Under the pieces are notes generated by a model. The model did not search any database, had not been told where the DNA came from, and saw only the letters and a program-made list of their open reading frames with translations. From an uncultured Eubacteriales bacterium (GTDB lineage: Bacteria; Bacillota_A; Clostridia; Christensenellales; Aristaeellaceae): DNA of 21,378 nt. Below, piece after piece: positions 1 through 10,635 of the stretch (position 1 is the first letter of the stretch; every line of letters starts with the position of its first letter). Both the position numbers and the translations under genes were made by a program. The stretch spans positions 1 through 21,378 of the forward strand of contig CACYNZ010000015.1 of the NCBI GenBank assembly GCA_902775835.1. The letters run 5' to 3'.

Positions 1-641
1 GGGAGCTGACGGAAAAGGGGTTCCTCACATCCTCCTGCTGTCCCGCCTTCGTGCGCTATGTCAGGACCGCCTTCCCGGCACTGGTTCCCTATATCTCCCA
101 TAATCTGTCACCGATGGCAACCATCGCCAAATACATCAGGGAACACGATGAGAACGTCAAAATCGTATTCATCGGCCCCTGCACTGCCAAAAAGGCTGAA
201 GTGCAGCTGGACGATGTGAAGCCCTATGTAGATGCCGCCATCACCTTTGAGGAACTGCAGGCTCTTCTGGACAGCAGGGACATCGACATTACCACCCTGC
301 CCGAGGATGTGTTGGACAATGCCAGCTACTTCGGCCGGATCTTCGCCCGCAGCGGCGGTCTGTCCGACGCTGTGGCCGAGGGCCTGAAGGAACAGCATCT
401 GGATGACTTCCAGCTGAAAGCCTGCGCCTGCGACGGCATCGAGGAATGCCGCATTGCCCTGCTCAAAAAGAGCCGGAATGCGCTGGACGCCAATTTTATC
501 GAGGGCATGGCGTGCGTGAGCGGCTGCATTGGCGGTGCAGGCAATCTGACCCACGGTGAAAAGAACAGGGCCGCCGTGGACAGCTATGGCCGTGAAGCCC
601 TGGAAAAAACCATTCTGGATGCCATCTCACCTCTTCAGTAG
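1..641 (+). CDS. [FeFe]-hydrogenase, catalytic H-cluster domain (5' end outside window)
   Basis: This is the C-terminal part of an iron-only hydrogenase, which reduces protons to H2 or oxidises H2 with electrons carried by ferredoxin. The reading frame is open from base 3, so the start lies left of the window. All three H-cluster motifs are visible: L1 as TSSCCPAF (bases 27-50), L2 as FIGPCTAKKAE (168-200) and L3 as EGMACVSGCIGGAG (501-542). Together they supply the expected ligand cysteines. L3 lacks the GGGQP ending of the best-studied group A enzymes, and L2 has GPC where those have MPC. From memory this pattern resembles the monomeric, group-B-like clostridial and Bacteroides enzymes, but the N-terminal ferredoxin-type domains that would settle the class are not visible. 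The gene stands alone, with a strong terminator 9 bases after its stop. The family is certain; the subgroup is an inference. Confidence 0.9.
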   Translation, partial: ELTEKGFLTSSCCPAFVRYVRTAFPALVPYISHNLSPMATIAKYIREHDENVKIVFIGPCTAKKAEVQLDDVKPYVDAAITFEELQALLDSRDIDITTLPEDVLDNASYFGRIFARSGGLSDAVAEGLKEQHLDDFQLKACACDGIEECRIALLKKSRNALDANFIEGMACVSGCIGGAGNLTHGEKNRAAVDSYGREALEKTILDAISPLQ

Positions 642-649
642 GCACAATC

Positions 650-680
650 GCATGGCGGCATACTGCCGCCGTGCTTTTTT
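650..680 (+). terminator. Rho-independent terminator of the hydrogenase gene
   Basis: An 11-bp stem (650-660 with 664-674, containing one G-T pair) closes a TAC loop and is followed by six T (675-680). It lies 9 bases after the hydrogenase stop codon. Confidence 0.92.
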
Positions 681-765
681 GTTTCCCGATTTCCGCATTG
701 CAGGGTTTCAGGATAACCGGGAAAAGCCGTTTCATGGTTTGCACACTCGCTGTTTTCCGGTACAG

Positions 766-788
766 AAAAAGCCGGCTGATCCGCCGGC
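766..788 (-). terminator. Terminator of the minus-strand GH2 operon
   Basis: Read on the minus strand, GCCGGC (788-783) pairs with GCCGGC (776-771) across a 6-base loop and is followed by five T (770-766). It is the first terminator downstream of the minus-strand genes ending at 1036 or 852, and it faces the hydrogenase terminator. The segment between the two (681-765) shows nothing else. Confidence 0.75.
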
Positions 789-851
789 ATATGATACATA
801 TGCTTCCCCTTCAGATGCTGCCTACTTTTCCGTCTCGCATGATTTTCTGCC

Positions 852-977
852 TCACGCTTTCCTGACAGCATCCGCATCCACGCCGGGAGCCGTTTTATCC
901 AGGTATGCAAACGCAGGCCTGCGGACCAGCAGGGGCACCATGGCTCCATACATTCCGTATTTCATATCGGTTTCCAT
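852..977 (-). CDS. Possible 41-aa protein or gene remnant at the operon end
   Basis: This short ORF starts with ATG (977-975) behind GGAGAAAAG, a usable ribosome binding site. It begins 58 bases after the membrane-protein stop and ends 64 bases before the operon terminator. The product begins METDMKYGMY and continues through a hydrophobic PLLV stretch to a DKTAPGVDADAV segment. I do not recognise it with certainty. The style (a short membrane-proximal segment, then an acidic helix start) recalls the N-termini of some ATC-hydrolase-like proteins. It could therefore be the stump of a second copy of the upstream gene at 1586-2185 rather than a real small protein. After the TGA no frame continues convincingly. 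The support is position, ribosome binding site and composition only. Confidence 0.35.
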   Translation of the reverse strand: METDMKYGMYGAMVPLLVRRPAFAYLDKTAPGVDADAVRKA

Positions 978-1035
978 CTTTTCTCCAGGCTCTATGCATC
1001 TCCGGTCGGAAGCGCTCGGGCTCCTGCCATGCTGC

Positions 1036-1515
1036 TCAGAAAATGAGCACTGTCAGTCCCGCAACAGCCGCGGCTCCGACAATCCAGATGCCTGTCAGAA
1101 TACCGCGCTTTTTCAGCACCTGCGGCCAGGTCTGCACAAAGGGAATGTCCTCCAGTCCGGGAATGACCCAGAAGCGGCTGTGTCCGACCCAGAGGCGGTC
1201 AATGACGATCCCGTCATACCAGTTCATGACTTCGAGAAACAAAAGCGCCTGCAGATATGCCGGCCGGAATTCATGAATCCCGTTCCACAGTCCAATGATC
1301 AGCAGCAGCGCTGCCAGCATCACCAGAACAAACACGGGCATGAACCATTTCCGCCTCCGGGCCACGGACGCCCGGCTGGCCAGGCCCAGGGCATACGCCT
1401 TCTCCTGCACAGGCTCCGGATAGAAAAACAGACCGTTCAGTGCACGTTTTCCGACACCGAGCTTCACCAAAAGAGTGAACGCGGTACAGAACAGAACGAG
1501 CTGCACAAATATCAT
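1036..1515 (-). CDS. Small multi-pass membrane protein, unknown function
   Basis: The product has 159 residues and about four membrane segments (roughly 3-19, 58-77, 86-100 and 139-158). A basic ARRRKW stretch lies before the second segment. After the third comes a polar block that looks conserved, NWYDGIVIDRLWVGHSRFW, followed by PGLEDIP. I recall similar NxxDxxVIDxLW blocks in uncharacterised clostridial membrane proteins, but no function is known to me. The ATG start has GGAAG 10 bases upstream. The gene follows the ATC-hydrolase-like gene by 70 bases on the same strand and is probably co-transcribed with it. The existence of the gene is well supported; its role is unknown. Confidence 0.75.
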   Translation of the reverse strand: MIFVQLVLFCTAFTLLVKLGVGKRALNGLFFYPEPVQEKAYALGLASRASVARRRKWFMPVFVLVMLAALLLIIGLWNGIHEFRPAYLQALLFLEVMNWYDGIVIDRLWVGHSRFWVIPGLEDIPFVQTWPQVLKKRGILTGIWIVGAAAVAGLTVLIF

Positions 1516-1585
1516 GGTGCGTCAGCTTCCTTTCGCTTTTCCACAGGACAGCAGCCGTGAACACGCACAGAGCCGGCGCGCTGTC

Positions 1586-2185
1586 TCACTCTCTGGCCGG
1601 ATCAAAACGCAGCCGGTAATCACAGCATTCCGCACCTTCCGACACTGCGGCGCTCCGCTCATAGCGGATGTGGTAAAACCCCTGCATATAGGCCTTGTCC
1701 ATATGACAGATGCACAGGACGGCCTTTTCCTCCCCCAGCTGTCTTGCCAGTTCATGATAGGGACAGGACAGGATATCCACGCCGTACATGTCCGGCGGCC
1801 TGGAAACGATGCGCCGTCTGTAGCCCAGGCGTTCACCGCTCATCCGGTCCATGATGCGGCCAGTATGCCGCCAGATCATCCTGGACACACCGGGCAGCCG
1901 TGTGATGCCGTGCACAAGCCTGGCAAAACGCTTTCCCATCCCGTCGCCATAGCTGTTCAGCATCTCTTCCGCATCAGCGCCCCGCCGGTCCAGCACCCGG
2001 TACAGGGCGACAGCCGGAAGCACCATGGCCCCCCTACGCCGTTTCAGTTCAGGATTCACGGCAAGCATCCCGGCATATTCCCGCCCGGCTTCACGCCAGA
2101 CTTCCTCAGCCTTTTCCCGGCCGAATGCCCCTCGGAGCGTTTTCCTGAACCCCCGGTAGAACCATTGCCTGTTCAGCGGATTCAC
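1586..2185 (-). CDS. L-2-amino-thiazoline-4-carboxylic acid hydrolase-like protein (ATC hydrolase family)
   Basis: The product has 199 residues. The C-terminal half carries the family hallmark: CPYHELARQLG (141-151), then CICHMDKAYM (158-167), and a CCDYRLRF ending (187-194). The conserved cysteines, histidine and aspartate are all present. The N-terminal half is a basic helical region. The name comes from a Pseudomonas enzyme that opens 2-amino-thiazoline-4-carboxylate on the route to cysteine. Most Firmicutes members have no proven substrate, so the name gives a fold and not a reaction. The start is GTG (2185-2183), chosen because AGGGAGGA lies just upstream, inside the 3' end of the alpha/beta hydrolase gene. 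Only 3 bases separate the two genes, so translation is probably coupled. Confidence 0.75.
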   Translation of the reverse strand: MNPLNRQWFYRGFRKTLRGAFGREKAEEVWREAGREYAGMLAVNPELKRRRGAMVLPAVALYRVLDRRGADAEEMLNSYGDGMGKRFARLVHGITRLPGVSRMIWRHTGRIMDRMSGERLGYRRRIVSRPPDMYGVDILSCPYHELARQLGEEKAVLCICHMDKAYMQGFYHIRYERSAAVSEGAECCDYRLRFDPARE

Positions 2186-2188
2186 GTG

Positions 2189-2866
2189 CTATTCCTCCCT
2201 GAGAAACCGGTGCATTTCCCGGGAAAACCGCTCCGGGAACATGAGTACAAGCTCCGCATGCGCCAGGCCCTGGAATTCTCTTGAAACGGTCTGCGGATAG
2301 ACTTTCCGGGTATATGCCAGGTCCTGCTTCCTTGCGCGCTTTTCTTCCTCTCCGTACCAGTATTCGATACGGGTGGGGACCTTCGGCACAGGATCCGGCA
2401 TCGCATAGTTGTTCGTCGACCAGAAGACATTGTAGATGGTCCGCGGCGTGAAATGGTGCTTTTCAAAATCGAAGATTTTCCGATAATGTTCTTCCGGGTC
2501 CTCTCCCTCAGGCGTCCATCGCTCCGGCGGAGCCGCCAGCTTCATCATATGCATGGACTTGGTGCCAAGCATCATCGTCACCCAGTCCTTCAGCGCAATC
2601 AGGCGGCAGATCAGGCGCGGATAGGGATAGGGCGTGATGCCCGCATCAATGACCGCGCGGTCTACGGGAATATCTTCCGTGGCAAGAAACCGGATCACGC
2701 TCGCTCCGCCCATGGAAACACCGTACATGGCTTCAATGTGCCGGACGCCTTTCCAGCGCAGCACATCCGCCGCATCTTTCACGTTCTTCTCCAGCGACAC
2801 AAACTCGGTTCCCGCCTCATCATGCCCGTCCGCAATGATCAGGTACACATGATAATCCCGGGCCAT
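2189..2866 (-). CDS. Alpha/beta hydrolase, 5'-truncated or frameshifted
   Basis: An alpha/beta-hydrolase-fold protein, 225 residues from the first ATG. The nucleophile elbow GVSMGG gives Ser51. A WYGEEE segment after the penultimate strand supplies a likely acid, and the catalytic His is probably His203 in GLAHAE. The first strand and the HGGG oxyanion segment are missing. The same frame continues upstream of the ATG as PWWVFRKSAGA (2899-2867), which matches the usual WW-lid region just after HGGG, but it meets a TAA at 2914-2912. No good ribosome binding site precedes the ATG. Another frame reads RLSP just before that point, so one indel may also be involved. Only about 50 bases remain between this and the GH2 stop, too few for a complete N-terminus. 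Probably inactive, lying within an otherwise intact operon. Confidence 0.7.
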   Translation of the reverse strand: MARDYHVYLIIADGHDEAGTEFVSLEKNVKDAADVLRWKGVRHIEAMYGVSMGGASVIRFLATEDIPVDRAVIDAGITPYPYPRLICRLIALKDWVTMMLGTKSMHMMKLAAPPERWTPEGEDPEEHYRKIFDFEKHHFTPRTIYNVFWSTNNYAMPDPVPKVPTRIEYWYGEEEKRARKQDLAYTRKVYPQTVSREFQGLAHAELVLMFPERFSREMHRFLREE

Positions 2867-2963
2867 GGCTCCCGCTGACTTCCGGAATACCCACCAGGGC
2901 TCAGCCGCGCGTTATATCCCAGCGCAGCCATCCCGGCCCCGCCGGCAGGATGGAAATCGGGGC

Positions 2964-5963
<3,000 letters not shown>

Positions 5964-6062
5964 TCACATGCCGGGCCGCCGTTTCAGAAACCGGCCATGG
6001 GTACGGCAAGAAATCCCCCTGTCTCTCTGGAAAACACCCGCACCATCGGCCTTTATAGGACA

Positions 6063-6091
6063 AGTATAACGGAGACGGGCATATCCCACAA
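6063..6091 (-). promoter_or_regulatory. Sigma-A type promoter for the GH2 operon
   Basis: Read on the minus strand: -35 TTGTGG (6091-6086), a 17-base spacer, and -10 TATACT (6068-6063). This leaves a leader of about 125 bases before the GH2 ATG. Confidence 0.6.
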
Positions 6092-6109
6092 GAGCAGTGC
6101 AAAAAGTCA

Positions 6110-6139
6110 CGGACACTGTCGGACAATCAACAGTCTCCA
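6110..6139. repeat. Short direct repeat and palindrome upstream of the GH2 promoter
   Basis: CGGACA occurs twice at a 10-base interval (6110-6115 and 6120-6125), with the near-palindrome GACACTGTC between (6112-6120). Relative to the GH2 promoter this lies upstream of the -35, where an activator could bind. It is short enough to be chance. Confidence 0.25.
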
Positions 6140-6255
6140 GGACAAAAACGGAAATGCCGATATCGGTTCAGCTGTTTCAGTTTTTTTCCGGCAGCATGCC
6201 GGCCATTTGGTTCCTGAGCATGATTTTCATGCCTGATGCTCTCTATTTCAGCCCG

Positions 6256-6970
6256 TCACAGGAGCCTGACCAGCAGGGGAATCAGGAAAGCGGTCATGAT
6301 GCCCGCGATCACCAGGGAAATGTAATAGCAAGTGCTCACCATGTTGCCGATCACCGTGGCCGCTGCCGCTCCGGCAACACCCCATCCAAGCACCAGGATA
6401 AACAGCGGATCCAGCACAATATTGGTCAGCGTTCCCGCCAGATTGCCGTACATGCCCTCCTTGACCGCACCCTCCGCCCGGACCAGCATGCATGCCCATG
6501 GCCGAGGAGATCAGCATGAACACCGTCCCGCAGGCAAGCACCTGGAGATAGGTGCGCGAATCCTCCATCATTTCCAGCTTGGTGCCCAGCAGGCGCAGCA
6601 GCGGGTTCTGGAAGATCAGCAGCAGGATCATCACGATCAGGCCCAGCAGGGCAGCGCTGTAGAAGCAGAGACTGGACACATTCCCCGCCCTTTCCGAGTC
6701 TCCCCTGCCGAAGGCACCCGCGATGGTGGCACTGCCGCCCACGCCGATCATCGTGCTCAGCGCCATGATCGTGCTGAACACCGGAGTGACAATGGAAACC
6801 GACGCCACTTTTACCGTGTCGCCCAGCCGGGCGATGAAAAACATGTCGGCCATATTGTAGAAGATCATGATCAGTATGGTCAGAAGCGACGGCACCGCCA
6901 GGGCAAAGATGGATTTCCACACCGGCTGATCCCTGAACCGTGCTTCATATTGACCGCGCTTTTCGTGCAT
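6256..6970 (-). pseudogene. MATE family efflux transporter, frameshifted and truncated
   Basis: The remnant of a drug/sodium antiporter of the MATE family. The ATG at 6970 follows GGAGGGAAAGAC. The first frame gives PVWKSIFALAVPSLL, FYNMADMFFIARLGD and GVGGSATIAGAFGRGD, classic for the N-terminal half, up to SSAMGM. There a tandem CATGCATG (6487-6494) shifts the frame. The minus-1 frame then continues as MLVRAEGAVKEGMYGN and TLTNIVLDPLFIL. Removing one CATG restores a continuous SSAMGMLVRAEG. The joined product would be only about 237 residues against about 450 normally. It stops after a hydrophobic FLIPLLVRLL that could be either the middle or the normal last helix, so an internal deletion is also possible. 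Two independent lesions make this non-functional. Confidence 0.85.
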
Positions 6971-7001
6971 GTCTTTCCCTCCGTCTGATCGGTCTGCAAT
7001 G

Positions 7002-7030
7002 ATTATACCGGCGGGGTCGGACGCGGACAA
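7002..7030 (-). promoter_or_regulatory. Promoter of the MATE gene remnant
   Basis: Minus strand: -35 TTGTCC (7030-7025), a 17-base spacer, and a perfect -10 TATAAT (7007-7002). The leader before the ATG at 6970 is short, about 25 bases. The promoter looks intact although its gene is broken. Confidence 0.65.
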
Positions 7031-7110
7031 GAAACAATATTGCGTTATCTGTTGCAGTAATCATCTGTCCTTCCGTCATGTCCTGCATGCACACATACCA
7101 GGATGCACTT

Positions 7111-7137
7111 TTGTATTTTACTGTTCAATGATATAAT
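7111..7137 (+). promoter_or_regulatory. Promoter of the degV-family gene
   Basis: A perfect -10 TATAAT (7132-7137) sits in an AT-rich stretch. The best -35 is TTGTAT (7111-7116), with a short 15-base spacer. The start codon lies about 40 bases further on, behind GGAGG (7167-7171). Confidence 0.6.
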
Positions 7138-7178
7138 AAATAGGCAGAACCGGCTATTTTTCCTATGGAGGATGTATC

Positions 7179-8030
7179 ATGATCCGAATTGTTTCCGACA
7201 GCACCTGTGATCTGTCGCCGGAATTGATCAAGCGCTACAGCATTGAAATTGTGCCCCTGTGCATTGAACTGGGGGACAGGGAGTATCTTGACGGCGTAAA
7301 TATCACGCCGGATGAAATCTATGTCTGGTCGGATGCCAACAAAACCACGCCCCGCACTGCCGCCGTATCCTATGACACAGTGGAAAAGTTGCTGCGGCGT
7401 TATGTGGAAAGCGGAGACGAGGTCATCTGCTTTTCCATTTCCGATACCATGTCCACCACCGGAAACGTGTTCCGGATGGCCGCAGCGGAGCTCAAAGCAG
7501 ATCAGAAAATCCATGTCTTCAATTCGGAGAATCTTTCCACCGGCATCGGACTGCAGGTCATTGAGGCAGCGCTGATGGCCTCGCAGGGATGCGGAGCGGA
7601 TGAAATCATCCGGCACCTGGAATCCATCCGCCCAAGAGTCCGGGCAAGCTTTGTGGTCGACACGCTGACTTACCTGCACAGGGGCGGACGCTGCAGCAGT
7701 GTTGCCGCCCTGCTGGGCAGCACGCTGAACCTGCATCCGCGGATTGCCGTCGAAAACGGCCGCATGCTGGCCACCAAGAAATACCGCGGCAAGATGCCCG
7801 TGGTCTTCACAAAATATGTGCATGACATGGAACCCGACCTGCTCACCGCCAAGCCTGACCGCGTATTCATCACCCACTCCGGCTGCAGTGATGAAATCAT
7901 AGGCCAGATAAAAACGTACCTGGAAGGCCTGCACCACTTTGATGAAATCCTCATCACGCGCGCAGGCTGCACCGTGTCCAGCCACTGCGGTCCCGGCACG
8001 CTCGGCGTACTGTTTATCGCAGGCGAATAA
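7179..8030 (+). CDS. DegV family fatty-acid-binding protein
   Basis: The product has 283 residues, the normal length for DegV/FakB proteins, which hold a fatty acid for phosphorylation by FakA so that exogenous lipid can enter phospholipid synthesis. The visible family signatures are SDSTCDL (6-12), TTPRTA (56-61), FSISDTMSTTGN (85-96, carboxylate-binding loop), TLTYLHRGGRCSS (162-174) and HCGPGTLGVLF (269-279). The protein has no signal peptide and should be cytoplasmic. The ATG is fixed by GGAGG 7 bases upstream and by a promoter at 7111-7137. The gene stands alone: it diverges from the MATE remnant and is followed by a hairpin terminator. No fakA kinase gene lies in the window. The family is certain; the bound lipid is unknown. 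Confidence 0.93.
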   Translation: MIRIVSDSTCDLSPELIKRYSIEIVPLCIELGDREYLDGVNITPDEIYVWSDANKTTPRTAAVSYDTVEKLLRRYVESGDEVICFSISDTMSTTGNVFRMAAAELKADQKIHVFNSENLSTGIGLQVIEAALMASQGCGADEIIRHLESIRPRVRASFVVDTLTYLHRGGRCSSVAALLGSTLNLHPRIAVENGRMLATKKYRGKMPVVFTKYVHDMEPDLLTAKPDRVFITHSGCSDEIIGQIKTYLEGLHHFDEILITRAGCTVSSHCGPGTLGVLFIAGE

Positions 8031-8079
8031 TCCCGCCTCCCCGGCATCCACCGCGTGACCCAGGCGGGTCCGTTTCCAT

Positions 8080-8127
8080 GCCCGGAATCCCGGCAGCATC
8101 AGCAGCCAGGCTTCCGGGCTTTCTTTT
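8080..8127 (+). terminator. Likely terminator of the degV-family gene
   Basis: GCCCGGAA (8080-8087) pairs exactly with TTCCGGGC (8112-8119) and is followed by TTTCTTTT. The 24-base loop can pair further inside, so the hairpin is long but plausible. It lies 50 bases after the stop codon. Confidence 0.6.
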
Positions 8128-8181
8128 GTCCCCGATGCCCGGAATGCCTGAAAAAGCGGACACGTTCGCGCGGGAACAGGA

Positions 8182-8210
8182 TTGCTTCGCAGCTTCCCGC
8201 ATGGTATCCT
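8182..8210 (+). promoter_or_regulatory. Candidate promoter for the glycosidase pair
   Basis: TTGCTT (8182-8187), a 17-base spacer, and TATCCT (8205-8210), placed after the degV terminator and about 55 bases before the next start codon. It is a partial match to the sigma-A consensus. Confidence 0.4.
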
Positions 8211-8267
8211 TTACATATACGCGCGTTTGTCTGTATGCATTCCCAGCCACGCAGGAGATGAGAAGCC

Positions 8268-10568
8268 ATGGCCTATATCCGCTCCCCTCATACGGAACTG
8301 ACAGGCTGCCAGGAACGGGCACCCTATTCCCCCATGATTGATCTGCGCTGTGACTTTGTCATGGTGTACGGCATTGATCCCAGCATGCCCGAAAGGGTCC
8401 GTGCCTTCCGCGATCAGGGATACGTCGTGCATCTCATGACGGGCATTTCCTGGGGTGAATACCAGGATTACCTGGACGGGGACTGGGACGGGAAAAAGCA
8501 CTGGGATGAAGCCCAGCGCAGCCGCGATAACCGGGAAGTTTCCCACAACCCCACCGTGCCCTATATGTGCCCGACCCTTTCCTTTGCGGATTATCTGATT
8601 GAAAAGCTGAAGCCTGCCGTGGACTGCGGCGTGGAAGCCATCCATATGGAGGAACCGGAATACTGGGATTTCAGCGGATACTCCCCCGCGTTCCGCCGGG
8701 AATACGAGGAATGGTATCACGAGCCCTGGCAGCCCCCGCATTCAGGTACGGACGCGGCCTGGCGCTGCGCGCGGCTGAAGGTATACCTGTACTGCCGGGC
8801 CATTGAGCGCATCAGCGGGGCGATCAAGGAGTATGCCCGCCGGACATATCAGAAGGAACTGCGCTTCTATGTGCCCACCCACAGCCTGATCAATTACACG
8901 ACCTGGAAAATCCTCAGTCCTGAAGCCGAGCTTCTGAACATTCCCTCGGTGGACGGCTATATTGCCCAGGTCTGGACAGGCACCAGCCGGGAAGGCAATG
9001 TGTATGAGAGCGTCTACCGGGAACGCACGTTTGAGACCGCCTTTCTGGAGTACGGCGTCATGCAGGAGCTCGTCCGGGGCACGGACCGTCAGATGTGGTT
9101 CCTGAACGATCCCATTGAAGACCGTCCCCTGTATACCTGGGAAAACTATGAGCTCAATTACCGCAAGACGCTGACCGCTTCCCTGCTCCAGCCCATGGTG
9201 TGGCACTACGAGATCTGCCCATGGCCCCACCGGGTGTTTGAAGGCAGATACCCGCGTCTGCCCTCAGGTGCTTCTTATGATGAAAACACGGCGGCCGGGC
9301 AGGCACTCCGGGCCCTTCATGGAAGCGTGGAGCCGAAACCCATTCCCGAAAGCTACGCCACCCTGCTTTCTTCCGTTTTCCAGATGCTTGGGGACATGGA
9401 CCAGCCGGAGTGGAAATTCGACGGCCAGCAGAGTGATGTGGGCATCTTCCTGTCCGACAGCGCTCTGTATCAGCGCACGTTCCCCGACGGCACCGGGAAA
9501 AACACCGGGCTTGCGGGCCGGATGTTCTCTGTTCTCTGCAAGAATACGGAACCGGTCTCATTCAACCGGGAGCATTCCCGGCAGCTCATGCAGGAAATTG
9601 CCGCAGACAGGGATCTGGCCCTGGATTTCATCCAGAGCGGCGCATTCCCGCAGTTCTATGGTCTGGCGCTGCCCCTGCTCAAGTACGGCCTGGCCGTCCG
9701 GCCTGTGCAGCTGGACAATCTGCAGCGGTTTCCCGGCTATCTCAGGGGCATGCGTGTACTCATCCTGAGCTATGAATTCCAGAAGCCCGCCTCACCCGTC
9801 ATTCATGAGGAACTGGCAGCCTGGGTCCGGGCCGGCGGCCATCTGATCTATGTCGGCGACAGCTCGGACCCATTCCATCAGGTGCGTTCCTGGTGGGCAA
9901 ATGCCGGGTATGCGGATCCGTCCGGGCATCTTCTCCACCTGTGCGGCATACAGGCAAGTGCGCCGAATGGCACATATCCTTCCGGCAAAGGCGCCGTTAC
10001 TGTGGTCCGGACTCCCCCGTTCCGTTTCTGTCTTTCCAGAGAGGCAGCGGACCTGTGGCGCAATACTGTCCATCAGGTGCTTGAGGAAGCGGGCATATTC
10101 TGGCAGGACCGCAATCATCTGACCCTGAGGCGCGGGCCGTACCTGATCAGCGCGGTCATGGATGAAAGCGTCAGTGATGAGCCCAAAGTCTTTGAAGGCC
10201 TGTTTGCGGACATGCTGGAAAACGATTTCCGGATTCTGCACCGGAAGGAAATCCAGCCCGACAGCAGCGCCATTCTGTTCGATTTCTCAAAAATCGAAAA
10301 CGAGTCGTTCCGCGTGATCGGATCCTCCGCCAGGATCGAAGAGACCCGCGTGACCCCGGATGCCCTAATGCTGCATTTACGCGCGGCCCGGGGGATCCAC
10401 GCCTTTGTCCGGATTCGGCTGCCGAAAGCGCCGGAAGACCTGAGCGCGGCGGATACTGACGGGCATCCTGTGCAGCTGTGTTCCGCCTGGGACGCGGAAA
10501 CCCGCACGCTTCTTCTGGATTACCGGAGCACGGGAAGCGGAATTCTCGTCTCGGGAAGCCTGAAATAA
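8268..10568 (+). CDS. Glycoside-hydrolase-like protein of unrecognised family, GH42-like layout
   Basis: The product has 766 residues and no signal peptide. I cannot assign it to a known GH family. The first ~350 residues read like a TIM barrel: VDCGVEAIHMEEPEYW (118-133) places Glu128/Glu129 at a strand end as in barrel glycosidases, and WFLNDPIED (277-285) and WHYEICPWP (312-320, Glu315) are further acidic strand-end candidates. Residues about 390-560 resemble a glutaminase-like or beta-galactosidase-trimerisation fold (MRVLILSYEF, then AAWVRAGGHLIYVGDSSDP). The C-terminus looks like a beta-sandwich (about 660-766). This order is that of GH42-type enzymes. The ATG is fixed by AGGAG 10 bases upstream. 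GH125 follows 67 bases later, so the substrate is probably an alpha-mannose-containing glycan or one of its breakdown products. That substrate is inferred from the neighbour only. Confidence 0.7.
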   Translation: MAYIRSPHTELTGCQERAPYSPMIDLRCDFVMVYGIDPSMPERVRAFRDQGYVVHLMTGISWGEYQDYLDGDWDGKKHWDEAQRSRDNREVSHNPTVPYMCPTLSFADYLIEKLKPAVDCGVEAIHMEEPEYWDFSGYSPAFRREYEEWYHEPWQPPHSGTDAAWRCARLKVYLYCRAIERISGAIKEYARRTYQKELRFYVPTHSLINYTTWKILSPEAELLNIPSVDGYIAQVWTGTSREGNVYESVYRERTFETAFLEYGVMQELVRGTDRQMWFLNDPIEDRPLYTWENYELNYRKTLTASLLQPMVWHYEICPWPHRVFEGRYPRLPSGASYDENTAAGQALRALHGSVEPKPIPESYATLLSSVFQMLGDMDQPEWKFDGQQSDVGIFLSDSALYQRTFPDGTGKNTGLAGRMFSVLCKNTEPVSFNREHSRQLMQEIAADRDLALDFIQSGAFPQFYGLALPLLKYGLAVRPVQLDNLQRFPGYLRGMRVLILSYEFQKPASPVIHEELAAWVRAGGHLIYVGDSSDPFHQVRSWWANAGYADPSGHLLHLCGIQASAPNGTYPSGKGAVTVVRTPPFRFCLSREAADLWRNTVHQVLEEAGIFWQDRNHLTLRRGPYLISAVMDESVSDEPKVFEGLFADMLENDFRILHRKEIQPDSSAILFDFSKIENESFRVIGSSARIEETRVTPDALMLHLRAARGIHAFVRIRLPKAPEDLSAADTDGHPVQLCSAWDAETRTLLLDYRSTGSGILVSGSLK

Positions 10569-10593
10569 CCCCTCAGCCCCTTAAAAAAGATGC

Positions 10594-10613
10594 TGCACCC
10601 CTGCGCCGGTGCA
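10594..10613. other. Small hairpin between the two glycosidase genes
   Basis: TGCACC (10594-10599) pairs with GGTGCA (10608-10613) across an 8-base loop, just before the GH125 ribosome binding site. No T-run follows on the plus strand, so it is not a terminator for the upstream gene. It might tune message stability or relative expression. Confidence 0.35.
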
Positions 10614-10635
10614 CTGTATAAGGAGGATTTTTGTC

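Noticed and set aside
556..2284. Plus-strand open frames of 334 and 269 residues opposite the minus operon
   Set aside because: The composition is random-looking (rich in His, Pro, Arg) and they lie opposite genes with clear families and ribosome binding sites.
6180..6205. CCGGCAGCATGCCGG hairpin in the gap before GH2
   Set aside because: The T-run is on the wrong side: on the plus strand it precedes the stem, and on the minus strand an A-run follows. It works as a terminator in neither direction.
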